Source: an uncultured Gammaproteobacteria bacterium (lineage in GTDB: Bacteria > Pseudomonadota > Gammaproteobacteria > Pseudomonadales > Azotimanducaceae). Taken from it: a stretch of DNA of 14,492 bases. Location: the NCBI GenBank assembly GCA_913043075.1, contig CAJWLI010000013.1, positions 1 to 14,492 of the forward strand, read 5' to 3'. The notes below the pieces were generated by a model. That model saw only the letters and a list, made by a program, of their open reading frames with translations. It ran no database searches and was not told the DNA's origin. A program made the position numbers and the translations under genes. Shown here piece by piece: positions 6,599-14,420 of the stretch. Positions within the stretch are counted from its first letter, which is position 1, and each line of letters starts with the position of its first letter.

Positions 6599-6739
6599 GT
6601 GTACTCGAGTGCGAAACCGCCATTAAAACATTTTTCTTAGCAATATGTATAAGGGACAAGATTTGACGATGAAGTGAATAGGCTTTAGTTTTAGGCAGTA
6701 TGTCCCACTACACATAAAATTTAGAAAGAGAGAAAAGAT

Positions 6740-8020
6740 ATGGATTTTGATATTCCAGCCGAGTTAGAGGCTTATCTTAACGAACTTGATCGGTTCATCG
6801 AAGACGAGATAAAGCCCCTAGAAAATGAGAATGACAACATAAGGTTTTTTGATCATCGGAGAGAAGACGCCAGAACCGATTGGGAGCGGGAAGGTCTTCC
6901 AACTGAAGATTGGGAGGCCTTGCTTTTCGAGGCTAGAACAAGAGCGGACAAGGCTGGTCATTATCGTTTTGCAATGCCCAAAGAGTTGGGGGGTAAAGAT
7001 GGTGGTAATCTGGCTATGGCCGTGATTCGGGAGCATTTGGCAACTAAAGGTCTGGGCCTCCACAATGATTTGCAGAATGAACACTCCATAGTTGGAAACA
7101 ATGTAGGTGTTTTGCTCATGGCCGAGTATGGCTCAACCGAGCAGAAAGAGGAGTGGTTGCCACTGATGTTGGAAGGAAAACGGGGTTTTGCATTCGGTAT
7201 CACCGAGCCTGCTCATGGCAGCGATGCAACGCACATGGAGACAAACGCGGTTAGAGATGGAGACGGTTGGAAGATCAATGGAGCAAAAACTTGGAACACA
7301 GGAATTCATAAAGCCCAATACGATATGGTCATGGCTCGCACCTCTGGGAAAGCCGGCGATGGTGACGGTATCACCGCTTTTCTTACGCCCCTGGATGCTG
7401 AAGGAGCAAAGATAGAAGAATTTCTATGGACTTTTAATATGCCGACTGACCATGGAACTGTCTCTTTTAAAGACGTGTACGTTGACAACTCGGCTATCTT
7501 CGGCGAGGAGGGTCATGGTCTCCAAATCGTGCAGCATTTTTTTAATGAAAATCGTATTAGACAAGCAGCTTCCAGTTTGGGAGCCGGCCAATACTGTATT
7601 AATGAATCCGTCCGTTACGCGGGAGAGAGGAAGCCGTTTGGTAAAGCATTATCTACGAATCAAGGTATTCAGTTTCCCCTTGTAGAGCTGCAGACGCAGG
7701 CCGAAATGTTAAGAGCGTTAATTCAAAAAACGGCTTGGCAGATGGATAAACATGGAGCATTCGCTGTTTCAGATAAAGTTAGTATGTGTAATTACTGGTC
7801 AAATAGATTTTGTTGCGAGGCAGCCGATCGGGCTATGCAAGTCCACGGGGGTCTAGGTTACTCAAGGCACAAGCCGTTTGAGCACATATACAGACACCAC
7901 AGGCGTTACCGTATCACCGAGGGCGCTGAAGAAATCCAAATGCGTAGAGTGGCAGGATACATGTTTGGGTATATGAACCAGCAAGCTCCGAAAGGCGTTA
8001 GAAGTGTCACAGGAAGATAG
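6740..8020 (+). CDS. Acyl-CoA dehydrogenase of the ACAD10/ACAD11-like group
   Basis: A 426-residue FAD-dependent dehydrogenase that would oxidise an acyl-CoA to the 2-enoyl-CoA and pass electrons to ETF. An N-terminal helical domain carries MPKELGG (79-85). The middle domain has FGITEPAHGSDA (152-163), the flavin/substrate strand signature, and WKINGAKTW. The C-terminal domain has ERKPFG (296-301), QVHGGLGYSR (367-376) and RITEGAEEIQMR (391-402). In the last motif E394 lies where medium-chain dehydrogenases carry the catalytic Glu. The ATG follows AGAAAGAGAGAAA, a purine-rich ribosome-binding site. Its last 17 bases overlap the next gene, an APH-fold kinase-like protein. This mirrors ACAD10/ACAD11, where the same two domains are fused. 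That points to hydroxylated or otherwise unusual acyl chains as substrates, but the actual chain is not knowable here. Confidence 0.9.
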   Translation: MDFDIPAELEAYLNELDRFIEDEIKPLENENDNIRFFDHRREDARTDWEREGLPTEDWEALLFEARTRADKAGHYRFAMPKELGGKDGGNLAMAVIREHLATKGLGLHNDLQNEHSIVGNNVGVLLMAEYGSTEQKEEWLPLMLEGKRGFAFGITEPAHGSDATHMETNAVRDGDGWKINGAKTWNTGIHKAQYDMVMARTSGKAGDGDGITAFLTPLDAEGAKIEEFLWTFNMPTDHGTVSFKDVYVDNSAIFGEEGHGLQIVQHFFNENRIRQAASSLGAGQYCINESVRYAGERKPFGKALSTNQGIQFPLVELQTQAEMLRALIQKTAWQMDKHGAFAVSDKVSMCNYWSNRFCCEAADRAMQVHGGLGYSRHKPFEHIYRHHRRYRITEGAEEIQMRRVAGYMFGYMNQQAPKGVRSVTGR

Positions 8021-9425
8021 TTTTAAAGCACTCCTGGAGACCGCAGTGCTAGAAAATATCGACAGTTGCGTCGCGCTTTCCTCAGTTGAAAGGTTGTCCG
8101 GAGGGGCCAGCCAAGAGACCTATAGGCTTCGTATTAAAACGTCCAACGGGGAAGAGAAATTGCTTGCTCTTAGGAGGGCAGCCGGTGGCGAGTTTCAAGA
8201 GAGGGCCCCCCAGCACCCCGGGTTGGATGTCGAAGCTCTGCTTATGAGAAGTGCGAGAGCAGTCGGAGTTCCGGAGCCCGAGGTTTATTATGTGCTTGAG
8301 AGGAACGATGGGCTGGGCGACGGTTTTATAATGGAATGGTTGGAAGGAGAGACCCTCGGCGCGCGAATAGTAAAAATTCCCGAACTCTCAGATATCAGAA
8401 AAGGCTTGGCTTATGAGTGTGGGAAAGTGCTCGCAAAAATTCATGCAATTGACCTAGAGACGACTGGATTAAAAACTCGCCTTTGGGAAATCTCTCCTAA
8501 AGAGTTTGTGGAGCAGACATGGGAGAGATATAAACTTCTTGAAACGCCGCACCCGATGATTGACTTTACTGCTAGATGGCTTCTTGAAAATCTCCCAGAG
8601 AATTATGCTCTTACATTGGTGCATAATGATTTCCGCAACGGAAACTTTATGCTCTCGTCGAGCGGAATTGTGGCGGTTCTCGATTGGGAAGTTGCTCATA
8701 TCGGTGACCCAATGAGAGATTTGGGCTGGATATGCACGAACTCATGGCGCTTTGGTCAAGATCTTCCCGTTGGAGGATTTGGAGACTACGAAGATCTTTT
8801 TAGAGGTTACGAGGAAGAGAGTGGTTTAAAGGTGAATCCAGACCACGTCAAATTCTGGGAGGTTTTTGGGTCTTTTTGGTGGGCCGTTGGGTCTCTTGGC
8901 ATGGCGGAACATTACCGATCAGGACCAGATAAAACAGTTGAGAGGCCTATCATTGGAAGACGAAGTTCCGAGTGTCAGGTTGACTGCGTTAACCTTCTGA
9001 TACCCGGTCCAGTCGAGATTTTGGAAAACGAGGAAAGTATCTCTAGCTTGGACCTGCCTCGTTCAGACGAATTATTGATAAGTGTCAGAGATTTTTTGAG
9101 AGACTCTGTAATGAAGACATCGGAGGGTCGAGATAAGTTTTTAGCGCGGGTAGCTGCGAATTCGTTAGATATAGTTAATCGCGAGCTGGCCTTGGCACCC
9201 AGGCATTTACAGGGAGAATTAAAGCGACTACGAGAGATGTTCTCGTCTAATCAAGACCTGGGGGTGCTAAGGGAGAGGCTGGTCAAGTCTCTAAGAGAAA
9301 GAACTCTTTCTCTAGAAAACGAAGACTTACGAGCGCATCTCAGAACGACGGTGGTCAATCAAATAGCTATTGACCAGCCGAATTATTCCGGATTAAAAAC
9401 AGCGATTAAAGCTCGATCAGCTTAA
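8004..9425 (+). CDS. APH-fold phosphotransferase with C-terminal helical domain, ACAD partner
   Basis: A 473-residue protein. Residues ~25-320 are an aminoglycoside-phosphotransferase-like kinase: glycine loop LSGGASQETY (31-40), VHNDFRNGN (206-214) with catalytic D209 and N214, and LDWE (226-229) with the metal-binding D227. The conserved hydrophobic region after it (HIGDPMRDLGWIC) is as in ACAD10/11 kinase domains. Residues ~354-473 form a separate helical domain with RVAANSLDIVNREL, resembling the DUF6285-type tail found on some bacterial homologues; this last call is from memory. Start is GTG at 8004, giving a 17-base overlap with the dehydrogenase and implying translational coupling. By analogy with ACAD10/11, it could phosphorylate a hydroxyacyl-CoA before the dehydrogenase acts. 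Its stop TAA overlaps the opposing stop of the sulfhydrylase gene. Confidence 0.87.
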   Translation: MSQEDSFKALLETAVLENIDSCVALSSVERLSGGASQETYRLRIKTSNGEEKLLALRRAAGGEFQERAPQHPGLDVEALLMRSARAVGVPEPEVYYVLERNDGLGDGFIMEWLEGETLGARIVKIPELSDIRKGLAYECGKVLAKIHAIDLETTGLKTRLWEISPKEFVEQTWERYKLLETPHPMIDFTARWLLENLPENYALTLVHNDFRNGNFMLSSSGIVAVLDWEVAHIGDPMRDLGWICTNSWRFGQDLPVGGFGDYEDLFRGYEEESGLKVNPDHVKFWEVFGSFWWAVGSLGMAEHYRSGPDKTVERPIIGRRSSECQVDCVNLLIPGPVEILENEESISSLDLPRSDELLISVRDFLRDSVMKTSEGRDKFLARVAANSLDIVNRELALAPRHLQGELKRLREMFSSNQDLGVLRERLVKSLRERTLSLENEDLRAHLRTTVVNQIAIDQPNYSGLKTAIKARSA

Positions 9426-10693
9426 GCGTTATCTAGCGCTTCGCTTAAATCAGCTATGATATCCTCTTCGTGCTCTATCCCTACGCATAGCCTTATCATT
9501 CCCGGCGTTACTCCCGCATTTGATTGCTCTTTCTCTGACATCTGGCGATGTGTAGTCGAAGCGGGATGACAAGCAAGAGACTTTGCGTCTCCGATATTTA
9601 CTAGTCGTTTAAAAAGTTTCAATGCGTCATAAAACTTAACGGCCTTCTCAAATCCTCCCTCGATTTCGAAGGTCATCAAAGAGGCTGGGTTGCCATCGCA
9701 ATACCGCTGAGCTAGCTCATAACTTCTATCTCCCTCAAGCCCAGCAAAATTTACCGCGGTGACTTTCGGATGATTTTTTAGAAAGCCGGCGACTTGATGT
9801 GCATTTTGACAATGCTTTTCCATTCTTAGAGCCAAGGTTTCGATGCCTTGGAGTATTAAAAAGGCGTTAAACGGTGAAAGCGCAGCGCCAGTATTTCTCA
9901 AAGGTACAGTCCTCGCTCTACCAATAAAAGCTGCAGCGCCGAGAGCTTCATTATATACAACTCCGTGATAAGACGGTTCTGGTTCGGCAAACATAGGGAA
10001 CTTATCAGGATGCTTATCCCAGGGAAATTTTCCCGAATCTACAATTATTCCACCCAGAGAATTTCCGTGCCCGCCCATGTATTTCGTTAGTGAGTGCACA
10101 ACGACATGGGCTCCGTGTTCGATGGGCTTAATCAGTACTGGCGTTGCTACGGTATTATCGACGACTAGAGGGATGCCGGCACGCGCAGCAACTTGAGAGA
10201 GGGCCTCTATGTCAACAACGTTCCCTGCTGGATTACCTATCGACTCGCAAAAAATTGCTCGAGTATTTTGATCGATTGCTGCTTCAATGGCCTCTGGTGT
10301 GTCGGATGCTGCGAATTTAACTTCTACTCCTTGGCTTGGGAGTGTGTAAGCAAATAACGTGTAAGTTCCTCCATAAAGCTGGGGTGTTGCAACTATGTTT
10401 GTTCCGACGGAAGTTAGATTTTGGATTGCATAGGTTATTGCCGCGCTGCCGGCGCTCACTGCCAGTGCACCTACGCCCCCTTCTAAATCTGCCACGCGCT
10501 GCTCAAGAACGGCTGTCGTTGGGTTCATGATACGCGTATAGATGTTGCCGGGAACGGCGAGATTGAAGAGGTCTGCTCCGTGCTGGGCGCTATCAAACTC
10601 GTAGGACACGGTTTGATAAATTGGTGTCGCAACAGATTTCGTTGTTGGGTCCGTCTCGTATCCAGAATGAATTAGCTTTGTTTCATCACGCAT
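9422..10693 (-). CDS. metY: O-acetylhomoserine sulfhydrylase (aminocarboxypropyltransferase)
   Basis: A 423-residue PLP enzyme of the Cys/Met-metabolism family, making homocysteine from O-acetylhomoserine and sulfide in the cytoplasm. It opens RDETKLIHSGYETD. It carries the YTR motif (52-54) that contacts PLP phosphate from the neighbouring subunit, EGG plus SAGSAAI (71-85), D179 for the pyridine nitrogen, and SLTKYMGGHG (201-210) with the PLP lysine at K204. The region PEPSYHGVVYNE after the lysine is typical of the OAH-sulfhydrylase subgroup and separates it from cystathionine synthases and lyases. I start at the ATG at 10691-10693: AAAGGGA lies about 10 bases before it, and a promoter lies just upstream at 10722-10750. 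A longer frame to 10756 would begin upstream of that promoter. It has no operon partner in the window. Confidence 0.92.
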   Translation of the reverse strand: MRDETKLIHSGYETDPTTKSVATPIYQTVSYEFDSAQHGADLFNLAVPGNIYTRIMNPTTAVLEQRVADLEGGVGALAVSAGSAAITYAIQNLTSVGTNIVATPQLYGGTYTLFAYTLPSQGVEVKFAASDTPEAIEAAIDQNTRAIFCESIGNPAGNVVDIEALSQVAARAGIPLVVDNTVATPVLIKPIEHGAHVVVHSLTKYMGGHGNSLGGIIVDSGKFPWDKHPDKFPMFAEPEPSYHGVVYNEALGAAAFIGRARTVPLRNTGAALSPFNAFLILQGIETLALRMEKHCQNAHQVAGFLKNHPKVTAVNFAGLEGDRSYELAQRYCDGNPASLMTFEIEGGFEKAVKFYDALKLFKRLVNIGDAKSLACHPASTTHRQMSEKEQSNAGVTPGMIRLCVGIEHEEDIIADLSEALDNA

Positions 10694-10721
10694 TTTTTCA
10701 TATCCCTTTATTATTGAATTA

Positions 10722-10750
10722 AGTATAAAACAGCTTAACTGTCCTCTCAA
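10722..10750 (-). promoter_or_regulatory. Sigma-70-type promoter of the sulfhydrylase gene
   Basis: On the minus strand TTGAGA (10745-10750) and TATACT (10722-10727) are separated by 17 bases, each five of six to consensus. The predicted transcript starts near 10715, leaving a leader of about 20 bases carrying the ribosome-binding site. The leader is too short for a SAM riboswitch. Confidence 0.65.
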
Positions 10751-10878
10751 AGCCACGCATATAATCTTTCGTTATCTGTTAAGAACGAAATGTTATGAAT
10801 TTTGCCCCTTTATTTGTGTTCTGAGCGGAGCCAAGGTACGGTTTCTCCCTTTCCGTGACGATTATTTAAGAGGTAGAT

Positions 10879-11649
10879 GTGGAACTTTTTTCATTAAAAG
10901 GGAAGACCGTAGCAATTACAGGGGCTTCCTCCGGTTTCGGGCACCACTTTGCTGGTGTCCTCGCAAGTTCTGGAGCATCACTGATTCTGGGTGCTAGAAG
11001 GTCAGATAAAATCCGGGATCGAGTCAATGAGATCAATGATTCAGGGGGCAAGGCCTTGGGTGTCGCCCTCGACGTGAGGGATCCTGATTCATGCGAATCA
11101 TTCCTCAATACTGCTCAGAATGAGTATGGTTCTGTGGATGTCTTGATAAATAACGCCGGAGTCGAGGCAGGTGCTAAGACTTATGCCATGATCGAGGAAG
11201 AAGATTGGGATTACGTCTTTGACACCAATCTCAAGTCAGTTTGGCGACTTTCAAAAATGTACACTCAAATGAATGTCACATCAGAAAAAAAAGAAGGGAA
11301 TATCGTCAATATTGCGTCGATTACAGCTTACAGAACGATAAAAGGTCAGTTCCCGTACGCAGTGTCTAAAGCAGCGCTTGTTAAAGCAACCGAGATTATG
11401 GCTTTGGAATCCGCAAAGTTTGGAATTAGAGTTAATGCGTTGGCGCCCGGTTATATCTTGACGGACGTGAGTAGACTTCTTCTTGAGGGAGAACGGGCTG
11501 ATACTTTTGTTAAAGGAATCCCCATGAGGCGTTACGGGCAATTCGATGACTTGAATGGGCCTTTGCTCATGCTATGCTCTGACGCCTCGAAATACATGAC
11601 TGGCTCAACCGTCGTAGTGGATGGAGGGCATCTGTGTGCCGAGCTCTAA
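10879..11649 (+). CDS. Short-chain dehydrogenase/reductase, FabG-like, probably NADP-dependent
   Basis: A 256-residue classical SDR with TGASSGFG (14-21) as the cofactor loop, where the usual Ile is Phe. LGARR (37-41) has two arginines after strand 2, which favour NADP(H). NNAG is at 91-94. The catalytic residues are S147 in VNIASITA, Y160 and K164 in PYAVSK. LAPGYILTDV (188-197) and TGSTVVVDGGH at the C-terminus are as in FabG-type reductases. The start is GTG at 10879 with AGAGGT just before it. An overlapping ATG two bases earlier is out of frame. It stands alone on the plus strand, convergent with the Tp34-like gene. The substrate is unknown, likely a small ketone, alcohol or oxoacyl compound. 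Confidence 0.88.
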   Translation: MELFSLKGKTVAITGASSGFGHHFAGVLASSGASLILGARRSDKIRDRVNEINDSGGKALGVALDVRDPDSCESFLNTAQNEYGSVDVLINNAGVEAGAKTYAMIEEEDWDYVFDTNLKSVWRLSKMYTQMNVTSEKKEGNIVNIASITAYRTIKGQFPYAVSKAALVKATEIMALESAKFGIRVNALAPGYILTDVSRLLLEGERADTFVKGIPMRRYGQFDDLNGPLLMLCSDASKYMTGSTVVVDGGHLCAEL

Positions 11650-11654
11650 ACGCA

Positions 11655-11681
11655 TAGGATTTCTCTGAATTACAAATCCTA
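11655..11681. terminator. Stem-loop between convergent genes, possible bidirectional terminator
   Basis: TAGGATTT (11655-11662) and AAATCCTA (11674-11681) form a perfect 8-bp stem with an 11-base loop, five bases after the SDR stop. The far arm contains the opposing gene's stop codon. There is no T-run on either side, so termination is only suggested by position and pairing. Confidence 0.35.
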
Positions 11682-12221
11682 CCGACGCCTTGCCCGAACT
11701 ACTTCCTCCAAATTTAAGCTAGGGAAAGTCATGGTCTTTGGTTCCGATATCGTTTGACCATATGCCTCAACCCAATCGGCATGAATTCCTAAAACGCCGG
11801 CCGCCGGCGGACTAATCCAGAAAACTAGGGTATAGGTGCTTTCTGATTTCCCTGGCAACCTAATATTTTGTGCGTAATGCAGATTATCAGACAGATTCAA
11901 ATGAGGAGACAACTCGAATAATAGTTTCTCTTTAGACTGATCATTTTCTACTGAGGCACTGACTTCAAGGTAAGCTACGTGCCCGCCCTTTGTAGCTCCG
12001 GGTGGGGCCTCATCCGACCAGGTTGCCAATACCTCTATATGCACATCCGTTTTGTTCTCGGGCAAATAAAACTTCTCTGGAACTATTTTGTCGCGTGCTG
12101 CTGCTTCAAAGGTAAGATCTATTCCAGGCTCGATTGTGATTGAGCCCAATATTTTCTCGGCGAATATAGGAGCTGGGGTCAGGCCCACTAGAGCCAAAAT
12201 AAAACAGTTAAACTTTTTCAT
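11679..12221 (-). CDS. Tp34/P19-like periplasmic metal-binding protein
   Basis: A 180-residue protein with a Sec signal peptide (MKKFNCF, hydrophobic core, cleavage probably after IFA at 21). The mature part follows the Tp34/P19 iron-transport family: VHIEV with H61 and E63, GGHVAYLEV (79-87), SDNLHYAQN with D112 and H115, and GIH with H147. These match the His/Glu/Asp/His positions that bind copper and iron in P19. The Met that normally precedes the Asp by four residues is Leu (L108), with a His at 107. FtrABC-type partners are not in the window. I start at ATG 12219-12221, since the only upstream option is a TTG four codons earlier and the ATG gives a standard signal peptide. It is the third gene of a minus-strand run, 45 bases after the phosphotransferase. 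The family is likely but the metal role is inferred. Confidence 0.65.
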   Translation of the reverse strand: MKKFNCFILALVGLTPAPIFAEKILGSITIEPGIDLTFEAAARDKIVPEKFYLPENKTDVHIEVLATWSDEAPPGATKGGHVAYLEVSASVENDQSKEKLLFELSPHLNLSDNLHYAQNIRLPGKSESTYTLVFWISPPAAGVLGIHADWVEAYGQTISEPKTMTFPSLNLEEVVRARRR

Positions 12222-12266
12222 TTCGTTTGCCAATTTTTAATTAATTTTTGAAAGCCTAACTACCTC

Positions 12267-13322
12267 CTAAGATATCACCTTTATTGAGTCCAATTCCAAC
12301 ATCATTCGAGCACTTCTCTTTGCCATTGCTAAAAACATTTTATTCCCTCTTTGAGTTTCGCCGACGATCATTGAAGCGATGACTGCCATCACTAGACCGG
12401 CTGGCGCATAATGACAATACAAAGAATTGATTGTTGCCCAATCGATACTAACGTCATATTCCTGAAGGATTTTAAAATAGTGCTCAAGAAGTTCCGTTTC
12501 TCGTTCTAATCTGATTTCAGGTTCGAGTGAGGTGCCCATAAAATAACTAACGTCATTAAGAGGACAACCAAACGCGCAGGATTGCCAGTCCACTACGGCT
12601 AACTGGTATGGTCCTCCAAACATCATATTATCAAGGCGATAGTCTATGTGAATTAACGTTTTTGGGCTGTCTTTGCTTTCAAGATATCTCGGTATAGAAT
12701 TTCCTAAATCCGAGATTGTGGCTTTTTCCATTGATGTAAGTTTGTCGGCGTAGCGCTCGACGAAACTTGGTGCTAATGCCTTATAAAGTTCTGCGGTAGG
12801 GGTCTGGTCCTTGTTTCCCCTCGAAACTATCTCGTCATCGGCCAAAGTTGTTTTTTCCCACATAGAGCCGTGCAGGTGAGCAAGTTCACCGAGAGCAAGC
12901 TTTGCTTTTTCAAACCCGCAACCTGCTATCTGGTCTCCGGGTGTTCCGGGCGCTAAATCTTCCATTAAAATGATGAAGTCGTGAGTCTTTGGGTCAATCT
13001 CGCATAAAAATACTTCAGGCGTTGTTATGGTGGTTTCCGATTGAAGATTGTTGTAGAAAAAAACTTCCCTTTGGTAGTTGAGAAGCTGAATGCCGGTCTG
13101 CCTGCTCATTTGATCTATCGCAGGAAACTTTCCAACAATGCTCCTTGGCATATTTCCCTCTGTTTTGAGGGAAAAACGGACATTTTCACCGACTTGACCA
13201 GTCCCTATTGATTCTCGTTTCAAACTGATGACTCTACCTTCAAAGTTTTTTTTATTTAGGACTTCGTTTAAGTAGTCAGCGGTAACGCCTTCCCATGATC
13301 TAATAAGTTTTGATTCGGACAT
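12267..13322 (-). CDS. APH/CHK-like phosphotransferase
   Basis: A 351-residue kinase-fold protein. GTGQVGEN (40-47) is the nucleotide loop, VGK (63-65) supplies the lysine, and ILMEDL (118-123) is the hinge. IHIDYRLDN (224-232) has catalytic D227 and N232, and VVDWQ (243-247) has the metal-binding D245. The N-terminal TADYLNEVL and the MEDL hinge are typical of the ecdysteroid-kinase-like and choline-kinase-like branch often annotated in proteobacteria that degrade sterols or fatty acids. No signal peptide is present. It lies 119 bases downstream of the dienoyl-CoA isomerase and 45 bases upstream of the Tp34-like gene on the same strand. It is a different branch from the kinase at 8004-9425 and lacks that protein's C-terminal domain. 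The substrate is unknown; an alcohol or hydroxyacyl compound is the reasonable guess. Confidence 0.83.
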   Translation of the reverse strand: MSESKLIRSWEGVTADYLNEVLNKKNFEGRVISLKRESIGTGQVGENVRFSLKTEGNMPRSIVGKFPAIDQMSRQTGIQLLNYQREVFFYNNLQSETTITTPEVFLCEIDPKTHDFIILMEDLAPGTPGDQIAGCGFEKAKLALGELAHLHGSMWEKTTLADDEIVSRGNKDQTPTAELYKALAPSFVERYADKLTSMEKATISDLGNSIPRYLESKDSPKTLIHIDYRLDNMMFGGPYQLAVVDWQSCAFGCPLNDVSYFMGTSLEPEIRLERETELLEHYFKILQEYDVSIDWATINSLYCHYAPAGLVMAVIASMIVGETQRGNKMFLAMAKRSARMMLELDSIKVIS

Positions 13323-13441
13323 AGCCGCTCTGTTATCTTTTTATCCATAATAGGAATCGTTTTAGGAATGAGCAAGCAAACATTTAGATGCTGTTTGCAA
13401 GTTGTTATCTCCGGAAATTAATTTGTACAATCTTGTTAACT

Positions 13442-14278
13442 TCATGGCCTTTTAATTTTTGGCAATGAAGCGAACTCGCCCTGGCGATTTTCGGCATTAG
13501 CGCTCATAGCCTCAAAAATCTCCTCAGGTTTAAACATGCTCGCGTTCCAAATAGCAATGTAATCTAACCCGTCTGCTGTGCTGTGGTCACGAGCGTAATT
13601 AATCATTTTCTTGCAACCGTAGACCGCTAATGGTGCTTTTGATGCGATCTCGCGAGCTACCTTCATGACCTCTTCAAGCATCGTTGCTTGGTCTGGATAG
13701 ACTGCGTTTACAAGTCCTACCCGATTCGCTTCATTTGAGCTTACGCGACGACCGGTGTAGGCCATTTCTCTTACAAAACCTTCAGGAATTAATTTAACGA
13801 GTCGGGGGAATGTCCCAACATCGGCTGTCATGCCTATGTTTGTTTCCTGTATTGTCAAAAAGGCATCTTCTGTTGCATAGCGCATATCGCAAGCGACAGC
13901 CAAGTCTACTCCACCACCTATAGCTCCACCTTGGATGCACGCAATAACAGGGATCCTTGCTGTCTCAAGGCAGCTAAACGAATTCTGAAGATGCAACACG
14001 TTATGGTAAAACGCTGCATTTCTTTGTGTTTTCTCTTCCTGCCCGCTTGGCTTTTTTTCGCCTACGCTTCCAAAAGATGATATGTCTAATCCCGCGCAGA
14101 AGTGGGGGCCCGTCGATGAGATCATAATCACTCTGGCCTTAGAGTTGTTGTCAATGTCAGCTACTATCTTGGGAAGCTCTTCCCAAAACTCTGTGGTGAT
14201 GCTGTTTCTTTTTTCCGGCCGGATTAGCCTGATATGAGCAACATTATCATCGATAGTAACTTCAAAGCATTCGTACAT
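13442..14278 (-). CDS. Delta(3,5)-Delta(2,4)-dienoyl-CoA isomerase (ECH1-like crotonase)
   Basis: A 278-residue crotonase-fold enzyme. HFCAGLDISSF (59-69) forms the CoA pocket and half of the oxyanion hole, and QGGAIGGGVD (116-125) the other half. The catalytic set is that of rat ECH1, not of simple hydratases. D125 (GGGVD), E145 (IQETNIG) and D153 (TADVGT) keep the same spacing of 20 and 8 residues as D176, E196 and D204. The C-terminal YARDHSTADGLDYIAIWNAS also matches ECH1 closely. It would move double bonds in 3,5-dienoyl-CoA so that odd-position unsaturated fatty acids can finish beta-oxidation. The ATG is preceded by AAAGG about eight bases upstream. It is first in the minus-strand run with a phosphotransferase and divergent from a riboswitch-controlled transcript to the right. 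Confidence 0.88.
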   Translation of the reverse strand: MYECFEVTIDDNVAHIRLIRPEKRNSITTEFWEELPKIVADIDNNSKARVIMISSTGPHFCAGLDISSFGSVGEKKPSGQEEKTQRNAAFYHNVLHLQNSFSCLETARIPVIACIQGGAIGGGVDLAVACDMRYATEDAFLTIQETNIGMTADVGTFPRLVKLIPEGFVREMAYTGRRVSSNEANRVGLVNAVYPDQATMLEEVMKVAREIASKAPLAVYGCKKMINYARDHSTADGLDYIAIWNASMFKPEEIFEAMSANAENRQGEFASLPKIKRP

Positions 14279-14420
14279 TTGCTGCGCCTTTATAAACTTA
14301 ATAAACCAATTTAATTGATGTTTTAGGGCAATTCAATTAGGTCCGGATCTAATAAAAAATTGATTGGGAAACGATTTGTATTGATCCCTTTTAGAATAGC
14401 TCCTAATATAATTGGACTTT

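Noticed and set aside
10694..10756. Longer start for the sulfhydrylase (21 extra residues)
   Set aside because: The extra codons begin upstream of a well-formed promoter (10722-10750), do not resemble the family N-terminus, and the ATG at 10693 has a proper ribosome-binding site.
12263..12268. Perfect AGGAGG on the minus strand overlapping the phosphotransferase stop
   Set aside because: No ATG, GTG or TTG lies at a usable distance downstream, and the next gene's ATG is about 40 bases away, so it is left as an orphan match or a trace of a lost start.
14407..14412. TATAAT as promoter of the riboswitch RNA
   Set aside because: The best upstream hexamer (TTGATC at 14381) is 20 bases away. The start would fall at about 14419, only a few bases before the first aptamer box, so it is possible but not supported enough to list.
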